DNA of 64,000 bases, from the NCBI GenBank assembly GCA_963843645.1, contig CAWJLE010000001.1, positions 62,001-126,000 on the forward strand. The letters are read 5' to 3'. This stretch comes from CAWJLE01 sp963843645. GTDB taxonomy: Bacteria; Chloroflexota; Anaerolineae; DAOTYC01. Positions 1 to 7,041 of this stretch are shown here, piece after piece. Within the stretch, counting starts at the first letter, position 1. Each line of letters opens with the position of its first letter. The notes under the pieces were generated by a model, which was given only the letters and a program-made list of their open reading frames with translations, was not told the DNA's origin and made no database searches. Both the position numbers and the translations under genes were made by a program.

Positions 1-319
1 CCGTCGTCAGGTTGCGCAGATCGAGCGGCACGATCTGCGTGGCGAAATCCACGCCGACGTCGTCGAGCGCGTCCTTGTACATCTTGCGCTGCATGCGCGG
101 ATCGCAGCCGCCGACGATGTACTTCACGCCGGGCTTGGCGTAATCGCGCCAGAAGGCGTCGCCGTCATCCACGCACAACTGCGGATGGACGATGGTGTAC
201 TGCACGTCCAGCTCGTTGCGGACGTAGTTGATCAGGTCCCACAGCTTCAGGCGGTCAAAGCCGGGGCAGTTGCCAGTGCAGATGCACTGCACGAAGATGG
301 GTTTGCCGTTGTCAGACAC
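1..319 (-). CDS. HdrA-like flavoprotein, N-terminal part (runs off the window)
   Basis: Only the first 106 codons are present; the gene continues beyond position 1. The start is GTG at 319, seven bases after an AGGAAG ribosome site. The visible part has a cysteine cluster near the N-terminus (VQCICTGNCPGF), a single Cys near residue 53, and a GGCDPRMQRKMYKDALDDVG segment that matches the N-terminal layout of heterodisulfide reductase subunit A, where HdrA has CSPRxHE followed by a GLNP helix. HdrA proteins bind FAD and 4Fe-4S clusters and move electrons between thiol/disulfide and ferredoxin-type partners. It is the last visible gene of a run of seven minus-strand genes that includes acr3 and arsR, so a thiol or sulfur redox role linked to that operon is an inference. 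The flavin and ferredoxin domains lie outside the window. Confidence 0.6.
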   Translation of the reverse strand, partial: MSDNGKPIFVQCICTGNCPGFDRLKLWDLINYVRNELDVQYTIVHPQLCVDDGDAFWRDYAKPGVKYIVGGCDPRMQRKMYKDALDDVGVDFATQIVPLDLRNLTT

Positions 320-368
320 GTCAACTTCCTTTCATACATTTGATGTTGGGAGGGCCGGGGGTTTGGTC

Positions 369-593
369 CTATCGACTGCCGCCCCCGGCCGTGTCCAGGT
401 ACATCGCTCCTCCGGGCTGGCGGGCTCGGTCAGAGCGTGGCACCACAGCGTGCTCCAGCGTCCATTCGGTACCCGGCAGAAGGCCAAGCCGTTCGCCGAT
501 GCCGTCGAAATGACAGGCCCCGCCGGCGTCGATCCGGATTGTTGTGTCTGGTTCCACGTAGACTTCCCCGAAGTTCCGCGTAATTTTAACCAA
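369..593 (-). CDS. small hypothetical protein downstream of acr3
   Basis: A 74-residue product begins with TTG at 593, three bases after the acr3 stop, so it would be translationally coupled to that gene. The first half (MVKITRNFGEVYVEPDTTI) looks like a beta-rich folded segment. It has a single Cys-His pair (GACHF) in the middle and a basic, low-complexity tail. I recognise no family. Position and spacing support a real gene; the unusual start and short length weaken it. About 50 bases separate it from the HdrA-like gene. Confidence 0.4.
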   Translation of the reverse strand: MVKITRNFGEVYVEPDTTIRIDAGGACHFDGIGERLGLLPGTEWTLEHAVVPRSDRARQPGGAMYLDTAGGGSR

Positions 594-595
594 TG

Positions 596-1710
596 TTACC
601 GGTCAGCCTCAACATGAACGGGCGACGGCTCCGCATGGAAGAACGCCTTCCTCATCCATAGGGCGACGTAGACCAGGCCGATCAGCACCGGCACCTCGAT
701 CAACGGGCCGACCACCGCAGCTAACGCCTGCCCCGACGTGATGCCGAACACACCCACCGCTACAGCGATGGCCAGCTCGAAGTTGTTGCTGGCAGCCGTG
801 AACGACTGCGTGGCGGCCTCGGGGTACTTGAACCCTAACAGCTTCGACAGGCCGAACGACGAGAAGAACATGATGACGAAGTAGGCCAGCAGCGGGATGG
901 CGATGCGGACCACGTCCAGCGGGATGCGCACAATGACCTGGCCCTTCATGCTAAACATCACGATGATGGTGAACAGCAGGCCAATGAGGGCCGTGGGGCC
1001 CAGCCTGGGCATGAACACCGTCTCGTACCATTCCTTGCCACGACGCCTGATCAGCGTGAAACGAGTGATGATGCCGGCCGCCAGCGGGATGCCCAGGAAG
1101 ATCGAGCACACTCTTGGCGATTTGCCACATGCTGACGTCGACGGTCGCGGTCTGCATGCCGAACCATTGGGCACGACCGTCAGGTAAAGGTAAGCCAGCG
1201 GGCTGTACATGATGATCTGGAAGACGGAGTTCAGGGCCACCAGCACGGCGCAGTACTCGCTGTCGCCGCTGGCGAGCATGTTCCAGATCAGCACCATGGC
1301 GATGCAGCGGGCCAGACCGACGAGGATCAGTCCGGTGCGATAGTCCGCTTTGTCGGGCAGAAAGAGCCAGGCGACGGCGAACATGATGATCGGGCCGACA
1401 ATCCAGTTGAGGACCAGACGACACGCTGAACTGCTTCCAGGCCGTGGCCGACCTTGCCCAGCTCCTCGTACTTGACCTTGGCCAGCACCGGGTACATCAT
1501 CCACAGCAGGCCGACGGCGATGGGAAACGAGACCGTGTCGATGCGCATGGAATCGGAGATCTCGGCGATGTTCGGGTAAACATAGCCCAGCCCCACGCCG
1601 ATCGCCATTGCCAGGAAAATCCAGAGCGGCAAAAAGCGGTCCAGCGTGGACAGCTTCTCCACCACACCGGCTTTTTCCATCGGCCTGACAGTAACACTCG
1701 CAGCAGTCAT
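596..1710 (-). CDS. acr3: Acr3-family arsenite efflux permease (three apparent frame changes)
   Basis: This is an integral membrane arsenite/H+ antiporter of the Acr3 (bile acid/arsenite transporter) family. The start is ATG at 1710 behind GGGAGGAG. The N-terminal part (LPLWIFLAMAIGVGLGYVYP, then the PVLAKVKYEELGKV segment) is in one frame down to about 1430. The conserved GLARCIAMVLIWNMLASGD segment, with the essential cysteine, is in a second frame. The MQTATVDVSMWQIAKSV segment near 1170-1105 is in a third, and the C-terminal half (FLGIPLAAGIITR to the final ASNNFELAIAVAVGVFG helix) returns to the second. Together the pieces cover a normal ~370-residue Acr3 with about ten helices. Conservation on both sides of each shift argues for sequence indels rather than old decay, but as written the gene is broken. 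It lies between a thioredoxin-like gene and a small coupled ORF. Confidence 0.85.
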
Positions 1711-1738
1711 AATTCAACTCCTCCCGACATGGAACGAT

Positions 1739-1993
1739 TCACTTGCCCTGATTGGGCAAAGCCGTCGTCAGCCATGTCGTCACTTCGGCCTGACTCGGAA
1801 TGCGACCCGCGCAGACCAACTTCTCGTCCACGACCAGGCCTGGCGTGGCCATAATCGGGTACTTCATGATGTCGTCGAAGGCAGTGACCTTCTCAAACGT
1901 CGCGTCCACGCCTAGCTTGGCCACGGCTTCCCTGGCGATCGCCTCGACCCGCTGACAGTTGGGGCAACCAGACCCCAATACTTTGATGTTCAT
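1739..1993 (-). CDS. thioredoxin-like small redox protein (CPNC)
   Basis: An 84-residue thioredoxin-fold protein of the small redox-active disulfide type. The active site CPNC lies at residues 10-13, directly after the first beta strand, and the cis-proline (ATPGLVVDEKLV) is near residue 50. There is no signal peptide, so it should act in the cytoplasm as a thiol-disulfide reductant or metal-handling carrier. Homologues of this size are usually encoded next to ArsP/DUF318 permeases and ArsR regulators, as here. It starts three bases after the DGC-domain gene upstream and precedes acr3, fitting one operon. A plausible job is reducing arsenate or disulfide partners, but the substrate cannot be read from sequence. 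Confidence 0.85.
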   Translation of the reverse strand: MNIKVLGSGCPNCQRVEAIAREAVAKLGVDATFEKVTAFDDIMKYPIMATPGLVVDEKLVCAGRIPSQAEVTTWLTTALPNQGK

Positions 1994-1996
1994 CGT

Positions 1997-2710
1997 TTAA
2001 CCTGCTTTCTCCTTCAGAAACCGGTCGTACTCGTCGACCAACGCCGCCCGGTATTCCATCCGCGCTTCGGGCGGCACCTGATTGTAGATCTCCGTCAGGC
2101 GCAACAACTCGTCACCGACAGCCTCGCCGTCCCGCCCGCCCTCATCGTAGAACTGCTCGAACAGAGACGGAAGCGCGACCAACTCGACCGGCTTCTCGCC
2201 CACTTGAATGACCGTGACCGGCAAGCCCGAGCCGCACGAACACGTCGCCTGGACTTTCGCCCCGCTTCTCTGGGGTGTGCCAGTCGCCCAGCTCGAGGCG
2301 GGTCCCAGGATCGCGTCGACCCGCGCAGCGATGATCTCGGCCAGCTTGTAGGCGGCCAGCCAGCCCGCATCGTCCAGCTCGCGGCGCCAGGCCGGGTTGG
2401 CCGTGATGCCCATCTCCTGCAACAATTCGTCGACGCGGATGGCGTCGGCCACGGGCGCGCTGAGGGTATCCGTGGCTCGCCTCGCGCACCACTTGTCGCA
2501 CCCATCCACGGCAATGGTCGGATAGACGCGGGCAAAGGCACGCTCCTCGTTCTCGCCGGCCAGGAACAGGGGCAGGCACAGGGTGGTGGTGTCCTCCGGT
2601 CGCAGCTCTTCCAGGACGAGGCGCACCGCTGCTCGGGTCAGCGTGCCGGTGGCCAGCTCCTCACCGCTGCAGGCGACGAGCCCTACCTTCTTCCGTGGCA
2701 GATCAGGCAT
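1997..2710 (-). CDS. DGC-domain putative zinc-binding protein with C-terminal extension
   Basis: The product is about 237 residues starting at ATG 2710, which overlaps the stop of the upstream DGC gene by eight bases. Residues 1-110 form a DGC domain: an N-terminal strand with ACSGEE, then the diagnostic AVDGCDKWCARR motif around residue 75. A second part carries a CSCGSGLP cysteine pair and a helix-rich tail (LFEQFYDEGGRDGEAVGDELLRLTEIY). DGC proteins are annotated as putative zinc-binding proteins without a proven reaction. Two adjacent paralogues, a thioredoxin-like protein and Acr3 suggest a metal or thiol-handling module, which is inference. A longer reading from 2800 is possible, but its extra residues are antisense-like and lack a ribosome site. 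Confidence 0.75.
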   Translation of the reverse strand: MPDLPRKKVGLVACSGEELATGTLTRAAVRLVLEELRPEDTTTLCLPLFLAGENEERAFARVYPTIAVDGCDKWCARRATDTLSAPVADAIRVDELLQEMGITANPAWRRELDDAGWLAAYKLAEIIAARVDAILGPASSWATGTPQRSGAKVQATCSCGSGLPVTVIQVGEKPVELVALPSLFEQFYDEGGRDGEAVGDELLRLTEIYNQVPPEARMEYRAALVDEYDRFLKEKAG

Positions 2711-3155
2711 GGCGCACATTCTCATCTGCGGCCAGGATGCGATCCACTTCGAAGGCCACCTGGTCGGCCAGGATGCCGGCGAGCCGCCGCCCGTTGTCAC
2801 CGATCTGCAGGACGGAGTCCACCTTCAGCTCGCGGTTGGCCCGGTACACGTCCGCCACGCGGAACTTAGCCGCCGGGGCGCCGCCTGATGCTTCCACGTT
2901 CCGCCGCGCGCACGCTTTCGGGCAACCATCGATAGTCAGCGTGGGTAAATTCCGCACCAACGCGCGAGCCTCCTCGTCGCCCATGGTCAGCAGCGACAGG
3001 CAGACGGTGCCGGTGCTGTCCGGTCGCAACTCATCGGTGACGATGTAGGCCGCCTCGCGGCTCACTGTCCCGAATGCTTTGCCGATGCCACTGCACGGAA
3101 TGATGATCGCTTTCTTTGGCTTTTCTTCCGACAATTGACCCTCCTGTGTCAGCAC
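2703..3155 (-). CDS. DGC-domain putative zinc-binding protein
   Basis: A 150-residue single-domain DGC protein. It has an N-terminal IIIPCSGIGKAFG loop, a central strand-helix segment (LSLLTMGDEEARALV), and the family motif TIDGCPKACARRNVE near residue 90. The start overlaps the arsR stop by seven bases and the stop overlaps the next DGC gene, so the three are translationally coupled. The cysteines in PCSG, DGC and KAC could form a thiol or metal site. It differs from its neighbour by lacking the C-terminal extension. The function is unknown in the family; operon position suggests control by the adjacent ArsR. Confidence 0.75.
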   Translation of the reverse strand: MLTQEGQLSEEKPKKAIIIPCSGIGKAFGTVSREAAYIVTDELRPDSTGTVCLSLLTMGDEEARALVRNLPTLTIDGCPKACARRNVEASGGAPAAKFRVADVYRANRELKVDSVLQIGDNGRRLAGILADQVAFEVDRILAADENVRHA

Positions 3156-3505
3156 TTTGAGTTCTCCAGCTCGCTTAACAATTCTGGCTCAAGTTCGGCA
3201 AAAGACTGCGTTACCGCGGCCAGGCGGGCCTGATTGGCAGCCCGAATCGCGTCGATCGCTACGAAGACACGTTCGTCGGTCACCCGGCACATCACGCGGC
3301 TACCGTCACGATAGGACGAAACCAGGCCGCTGTCGCGCAGGACGCCCAGGTGCTTGGCGATACTGGACTGGCTGATGCCCAGCACCGGCTCGATCTCGCA
3401 GCTACAGATAGCGCCGTTTCGCATCAGTTCGACCATCGCCACCCGGTTCGGGTGGCCCAGCGCCTTGAAGCTGTGCGCCTGCATCTCATACGCCGTAGTA
3501 AGCAT
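3149..3505 (-). CDS. ArsR/SmtB-family metalloregulator (minus-strand operon)
   Basis: A 118-residue winged-helix repressor. The helix-turn-helix runs through ISQSSIAKHLGVLRDSGLV at about residues 44-62. A CSCE motif (residues 34-37) lies at the end of the helix before it, at the position of the arsenite-binding ELCVCDL motif of ArsR. A further cysteine is at RVMCRV and another at the C-terminus (ENSKC). The start ATG at 3505 follows an AAAAGGAG site. It heads the coupled genes DGC-DGC-thioredoxin-acr3-small-HdrA-like and would derepress them on arsenite or a similar thiophilic metal. No exact operator was found upstream, but the region 3540-3610 is AT-rich and contains partial palindromes. 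Confidence 0.85.
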   Translation of the reverse strand: MLTTAYEMQAHSFKALGHPNRVAMVELMRNGAICSCEIEPVLGISQSSIAKHLGVLRDSGLVSSYRDGSRVMCRVTDERVFVAIDAIRAANQARLAAVTQSFAELEPELLSELENSKC

Positions 3506-3943
3506 GGCTCAACTCCTTTTCCGACCATTACACTTGGAAACTATGTGCCTACCGGAGTAGTCTCCTATGGGACTTGTAGACTATGAACATTATGGAATAG
3601 TTTAGCCGAATACCTCGGAACGTATGTAAGCAGAATTACGTTGGCAGATTTCTGGGCTCACATTCACAAACTAAACCAATGCCGACTTGGACACCAACGA
3701 CAATTCTGACAGGATAACAGGATGCACAGGATAACGGCTGTAACCAGAATGCACTGTTTGTTTTTGTTTATCTTGTTAGCATGCCGTTTGCCCTCTTGGC
3801 GGGGCGGCTGATTCACGGTGGCTCTGGTCTAGTCGGAGTGCGGCGAGCCGTCCGCTCTCTACGAACCGTCAATTTGACAATACCGGGCGGGGGTATTACA
3901 ATCACATTCAGTCTGATGCATATGATTTTAAAGGGAGCACGAC
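3506..3943. other. divergent regulatory region between two arsR genes
   Basis: No gene is seen in these 438 bases. The AT-rich part at 3540-3610 should hold the minus-strand arsR promoter. Near 3705-3740 there is a short copy of the dispersed word ACAGGATAACAGGATG, whose complement recurs near 35740 and at 53180-53480. The plus-strand arsR promoter lies at 3874-3902. Confidence 0.5.
3874..3902 (+). promoter_or_regulatory. sigma-70 promoter with internal palindrome for the plus-strand arsR
   Basis: A perfect -35 TTGACA (3874-3879) is separated by 17 bases from a -10 TACAAT (3897-3902). The spacer carries AATACC and GGTATT as an inverted repeat, a layout expected for a repressor that sits between the two boxes. 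The arsR start codon is 42 bases downstream of the -10. Autoregulation by that ArsR is inferred. Confidence 0.7.
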
Positions 3944-4354
3944 ATGGGCTTTTCGGATTCTCTGGCTGAGCTGTTCAAAGTACTGATGCATCCGACACGG
4001 CTGGCCATTTTGCAGATACTGCGTTCGGGCGAACAGTGCGTCTGTCACATCGAAGCAACGCTCGGCCTCTCACAGGCCTACATCTCGCAGCACCTGGCGG
4101 TGTTGCGCCAGGCGGGCCTGGTAGAGCCGCGACGCGACGGGTGGAATGTCTACTACCAGATCGCGCGGCCGGAAGTGTTCCACGTGTTGGACGCGGCCGG
4201 TGCGATGCTGGCCCGGCATGAACCCGCCGCCTCGCTGTCGGAGGACGAGATCAAGCCGGCCGCCTGCGGGTGCCCCAAATGTCAAGGACAGCTTCGGACC
4301 GAACCGGGTCTGGTTCTTGCCAGCCGAGACGGGATCATCGGAGGAGCCAAATGA
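3944..4354 (+). CDS. ArsR-family regulator with C-terminal cysteine pair
   Basis: A 136-residue winged-helix regulator starting at ATG 3944 behind AAGGGAG. The recognition helix is in LSQAYISQHLAVLRQAGLV (about 44-62). An EQCVCHI motif at residues 30-36 corresponds to the classic As(III)-binding site of ArsR. A second possible metal site, CGCPKC, lies near residue 107 in a C-terminal extension that typical ~100-residue ArsR proteins lack. The gene is followed after 49 bases by an ArsP-type permease, so it is likely a two-gene metalloid-responsive unit facing the minus-strand arsR operon. Confidence 0.85.
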   Translation: MGFSDSLAELFKVLMHPTRLAILQILRSGEQCVCHIEATLGLSQAYISQHLAVLRQAGLVEPRRDGWNVYYQIARPEVFHVLDAAGAMLARHEPAASLSEDEIKPAACGCPKCQGQLRTEPGLVLASRDGIIGGAK

Positions 4355-4403
4355 GGCAGTTCTCGATGAGAAAGCGATCTGATTCAAAGACTGGAGCGAT
4401 TGA

Positions 4404-5456
4404 GTGAATATCCAAGAGACGTTGTCTCCTCGCAAGTATAACCTTTCGATGTTGTTGGGCCTCAAACTGGGCGTGGCAGCGGTCTTGTGGTACATCGCCT
4501 ATGCTGAACTCTTGCCGCTGACTCAGTGGCTTACCTACGGCGTTCTCGGCTTGACGAGCGGCTCGCATCTGGGCGAGTCGGTCGCCTTCTTTCTGTACGA
4601 CGTGCCCAAGATTCTGCTGCTGTTGTCCGGAATGATCTTCCTCATCACCGTCGTGCGCACGTTTTTCAGTCCAGAACGAACGCGCGCCCTGCTGGGCGGC
4701 AAGCGCCAGGGCATCGGCAATACGTTGGCCGCCATGCTGGGCATCGTCACGCCGTTCTGCTCGTGCTCGGCGGTGCCCCTCTTCATCGGTTTCGTCGAGT
4801 CGGGCGTTCCGTTGGGCGTGACCTTCTCATTCCTGATCGCCGCACCCGTGATCAACGAAGTCGCCGTCGTTCTGCTCTACGGCCTGTTCGGCTGGCGCAT
4901 CGCCGCGCTCTACATCGGGTCTGGCCTGATCATCGCCATCATTGCGGGGTTCATAATCGGGCAGCTTCACCTGGAACGTTACGTCGAGGACTTCGTCTGG
5001 CAGATCCAGGTCAATCAGAACGTGGAAGGCGAGCGGCTGACCTGGGAAACCCGCCTCGAACGCGCCTGGGACAGCGTCAAGGAGATCGTGGGCAAGGTGT
5101 GGCTGTACGTGATCATGGGAATCGCCGTGGGCGCCGGCATCCACGGTTATGTTCCGGAAAGCGCTCTGGCGGGCATCATGGGCAAGCAGGCATGGTGGTC
5201 CGTTCCGGCGGCAGTAGTTCTGGGCGTGCCGCTGTATTCCAATGCGGCCGGCGTCATCCCGATTGTCAGCGCGCTGATCGAGAAGGGCGCCAGCCTGGGC
5301 ACGGTCCTGGCTTTCATGATGTCGGTCGTAGGACTCAGCCTGCCGGAGATGATCATCCTGCGCCGGGTGCTCAAGCCGCAGCTCATCGCGGTGTTCGTCG
5401 GCATGATCGCCGTGGCGATCGTGATCACAGGGTACCTGTTCAATGTCGTAATGTGA
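4404..5456 (+). CDS. ArsP/DUF318-family permease
   Basis: A 350-residue integral membrane protein of the ArsP_1 (DUF318) permease family. The start is GTG at 4404, with GGAG eleven bases upstream. The hallmark segment TPFCSCSAVPLFIGFVESGVP is near residue 115 and is repeated in weaker form around residue 270 (VPLYSNAAGVIPIVSALIEKG), giving two related halves of about four helices each. ArsP members export trivalent methylated or aromatic arsenicals; other relatives are only known as permeases. Pairing with arsR supports a metalloid substrate but does not prove it. A small hairpin follows the stop at 5464-5484 without a clear T-run. Confidence 0.8.
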   Translation: MNIQETLSPRKYNLSMLLGLKLGVAAVLWYIAYAELLPLTQWLTYGVLGLTSGSHLGESVAFFLYDVPKILLLLSGMIFLITVVRTFFSPERTRALLGGKRQGIGNTLAAMLGIVTPFCSCSAVPLFIGFVESGVPLGVTFSFLIAAPVINEVAVVLLYGLFGWRIAALYIGSGLIIAIIAGFIIGQLHLERYVEDFVWQIQVNQNVEGERLTWETRLERAWDSVKEIVGKVWLYVIMGIAVGAGIHGYVPESALAGIMGKQAWWSVPAAVVLGVPLYSNAAGVIPIVSALIEKGASLGTVLAFMMSVVGLSLPEMIILRRVLKPQLIAVFVGMIAVAIVITGYLFNVVM

Positions 5457-5700
5457 GCCACGACCTCAAGAGTCTGCCTTGAGGCGAGACTGCCTGCTTA
5501 CCGATGGTGCTCCTCGCCGGTCGCGGGCGGGTGGGCAGGCAACCCACAGCTCGGCGTGACTCGCCTGATCCTTCGACCCGAGCCTCACCGTGCATCAGGA
5601 ACGCCGCGACGCTGGCATTCAGAGACCGCCCTCGACGAATCCACTGGACGGTGCAGGCCGTAAAGGATATGCGGGTGGATTCAATGGAACAGGGCGCGGG

Positions 5701-5730
5701 CAACAAAAACGCCCCGCGGACCGCGCGAGG
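5701..5730 (-). terminator. intrinsic terminator of tRNA-Arg
   Basis: On the minus strand a 7-bp stem CCTCGCG/CGCGGGG (5712-5730, 5-base loop) is followed by GTTTTTG, 14 bases after the encoded CCA end of the tRNA. Confidence 0.6.
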
Positions 5731-5743
5731 CGAGGCGACGTTG

Positions 5744-5819
5744 TGGCGCCCCAGGAGGGAATCGAACCCCCGGCCCACTGCTTAGAAGGCAGTTGCTCTA
5801 TCCGCTGAGCTACTGGGGC
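5744..5819 (-). tRNA. tRNA-Arg(TCT)
   Basis: A 76-base cloverleaf reads on the minus strand. The acceptor is GCCCCAG/CTGGGGC with discriminator G and an encoded CCA. The D arm contains AGCTCAGCGGATAGAGC. The anticodon stem is ACTGC/GCAGT with loop CTTCTAA (anticodon TCT), and the T arm is GGGTTCGATTCC. It decodes AGA. No partner tRNA is visible nearby. Confidence 0.95.
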
Positions 5820-5893
5820 TGGATTGGGTCCCATTATACGGGCGAGCGCCGGAAGTGTCAAGCCTCGCCGCGTTCCGACACCAGGAGGCACGC

Positions 5894-6388
5894 ATGCGCA
5901 CACAGAAGATCGCCCCGTTCTTGTGGTTCGACGATCGAGCCGAAGAAGCAGCCAACTTTTACGTTTCGATATTCGAGAACTCCAGGGTCCTGAACGTGTC
6001 GCACTACAGCGAAGCCGGACCGCGTCCCGCGGGCACCGTCATGTCCGTGACGTTCCAGCTCGATGGGCAGGAGTTCATGGCGCTCAACGGCGGCCCGGAG
6101 TTCACCTTCTCGCCGGCCATTTCGTTCTACGTGCACTGCGACACGCAGGAAGAGGTGGATCGGCTGTGGGACAGGCTGACCGCAGGCGGACAGATCGTAC
6201 AGTGCGGCTGGCTGACCGACAAGTTCGGCGTGTCGTGGCAGATCGTCCCTGACATACTGGGCGAGCTGCTGAGCGATCCCGATCCGGAAAAGTCGCGGCG
6301 GGTTGTGGAAGCCATGCTGCAGATGAAGAAGCTCGACATCCAGGCGTTGAAGGACGCCTACGAGCGGAGCGAGCCGGCGTTAACATAA
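5894..6388 (+). CDS. VOC-superfamily protein, PhnB/3-demethylubiquinone methyltransferase-like
   Basis: A 164-residue protein starting at ATG 5894 behind AGGAGG. It has the bipartite beta-alpha-beta VOC fold: IAPFLWFDDRAEEAANFYVSIF at the N-terminus, then VTFQLDGQEFMALNGGPEFTFSPAISFYVHC, and GWLTDKFGVSWQIVPDIL. These match the PhnB-like group once named after ubiquinone methyltransferase; despite that name, most members have no known reaction. The C-terminal VEAMLQMKKLDIQALKDAYE helix is typical. It sits alone between the tRNA and a small lipoyl-like gene, so context gives no substrate. Confidence 0.85.
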   Translation: MRTQKIAPFLWFDDRAEEAANFYVSIFENSRVLNVSHYSEAGPRPAGTVMSVTFQLDGQEFMALNGGPEFTFSPAISFYVHCDTQEEVDRLWDRLTAGGQIVQCGWLTDKFGVSWQIVPDILGELLSDPDPEKSRRVVEAMLQMKKLDIQALKDAYERSEPALT

Positions 6389-6445
6389 GCTTAACACGAC
6401 ATTCATGTGCCCTTAATGCGGCTGTGGTATAAAGGAGGTGTGAAA

Positions 6446-6721
6446 ATGAAGCATCAGAACTGCCTGGAGCAGAATCCAAAGAGAGGAGGAATAGACGATA
6501 TGACGCTATACGTGATGGAAGTCGAGCAGACCCCCGGACCGCAGGTCAAGGTTGGCGACCGGGTCGTCAAGGGACAGACGATCGGTCTGGCGCGCGATCT
6601 CCAAACCGCGGTGATCAGCCCCGACGATGGTGTTGTCCGCCGGATCGAGTTTAATCCGGTGGAGAACTCGATCACGGTGAACGTGCTGAGCGCAGCGCAG
6701 TTTGGCCCGTGCCACGGATGA
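6446..6721 (+). CDS. small barrel-sandwich (biotinyl/lipoyl-like) protein
   Basis: The product is 91 residues from ATG 6446 or 73 from the in-frame ATG 6500. Both starts have strong ribosome sites: AAAGGAGGTG before 6446 and GAGAGGAGGA before 6500. Residues from MTLYVMEV onward resemble half of a biotinyl/lipoyl barrel: VKVGDRVVKGQTIGL, then VISPDDGVVRRIEFNP and ITVNV. There is no conserved MK biotin or DK lipoyl lysine in the hairpin turn (the turn reads SPDDG), so it may be a non-modified hammerhead of the kind seen in RnfC or membrane fusion proteins. A TATAAA box lies at 6429 and a perfect terminator follows, so it is a single-gene unit. Function unknown. Confidence 0.65.
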   Translation: MKHQNCLEQNPKRGGIDDMTLYVMEVEQTPGPQVKVGDRVVKGQTIGLARDLQTAVISPDDGVVRRIEFNPVENSITVNVLSAAQFGPCHG

Positions 6722-6740
6722 CGGTCCTTTGATCGCCCCG

Positions 6741-6771
6741 GCCGCCGGCTAGTAGCCGGCGGCTTTTTTTT
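6741..6771 (+). terminator. intrinsic terminator of the lipoyl-like gene
   Basis: A perfect 10-bp stem GCCGCCGGCT/AGCCGGCGGC with a 3-base loop is followed by eight T residues, 20 bases after the stop codon. Confidence 0.95.
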
Positions 6772-6835
6772 ATGCCCGCAAGCGCTCATTCACGCCGGAT
6801 GGATGTGCAGGGCGGCGGCCCCTAGGTTGATTACA

Positions 6836-7014
6836 TTAAAGGCCACGGGGTGCCCAGAGCCGGCCCGCCCGGCGATAAAGTCGCCGGGCTACACGGCGGC
6901 GTCCGATGAATCGGACTTCAGAGCAGCCAGAAGTCCCGATTCATCGGACGCTGTCATGTAGCCCGGCGACTTTATCGCCGGGCGGGCCGGCTCTGAGCAC
7001 CCCGTGGCCTTTAA
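6836..7014. repeat. long hairpin with 84-bp arms (double-hairpin element family)
   Basis: The left arm (6836-6919) and right arm (6931-7014) are inverted copies with only a few mismatches, around an 11-base loop. Each arm itself contains two small palindromes, CCCGGCGATAAAGTCGCCGGG and GTCCGATGAATCGGAC. The same pair recurs in single orientation at 61864, 62242 and 62377 and reversed at 62450. The hairpin ends 27 bases before the IS110 transposase stop. Confidence 0.9.
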
Positions 7015-7041
7015 GGCAATACGTAAGAGAGGGTACGGGCA

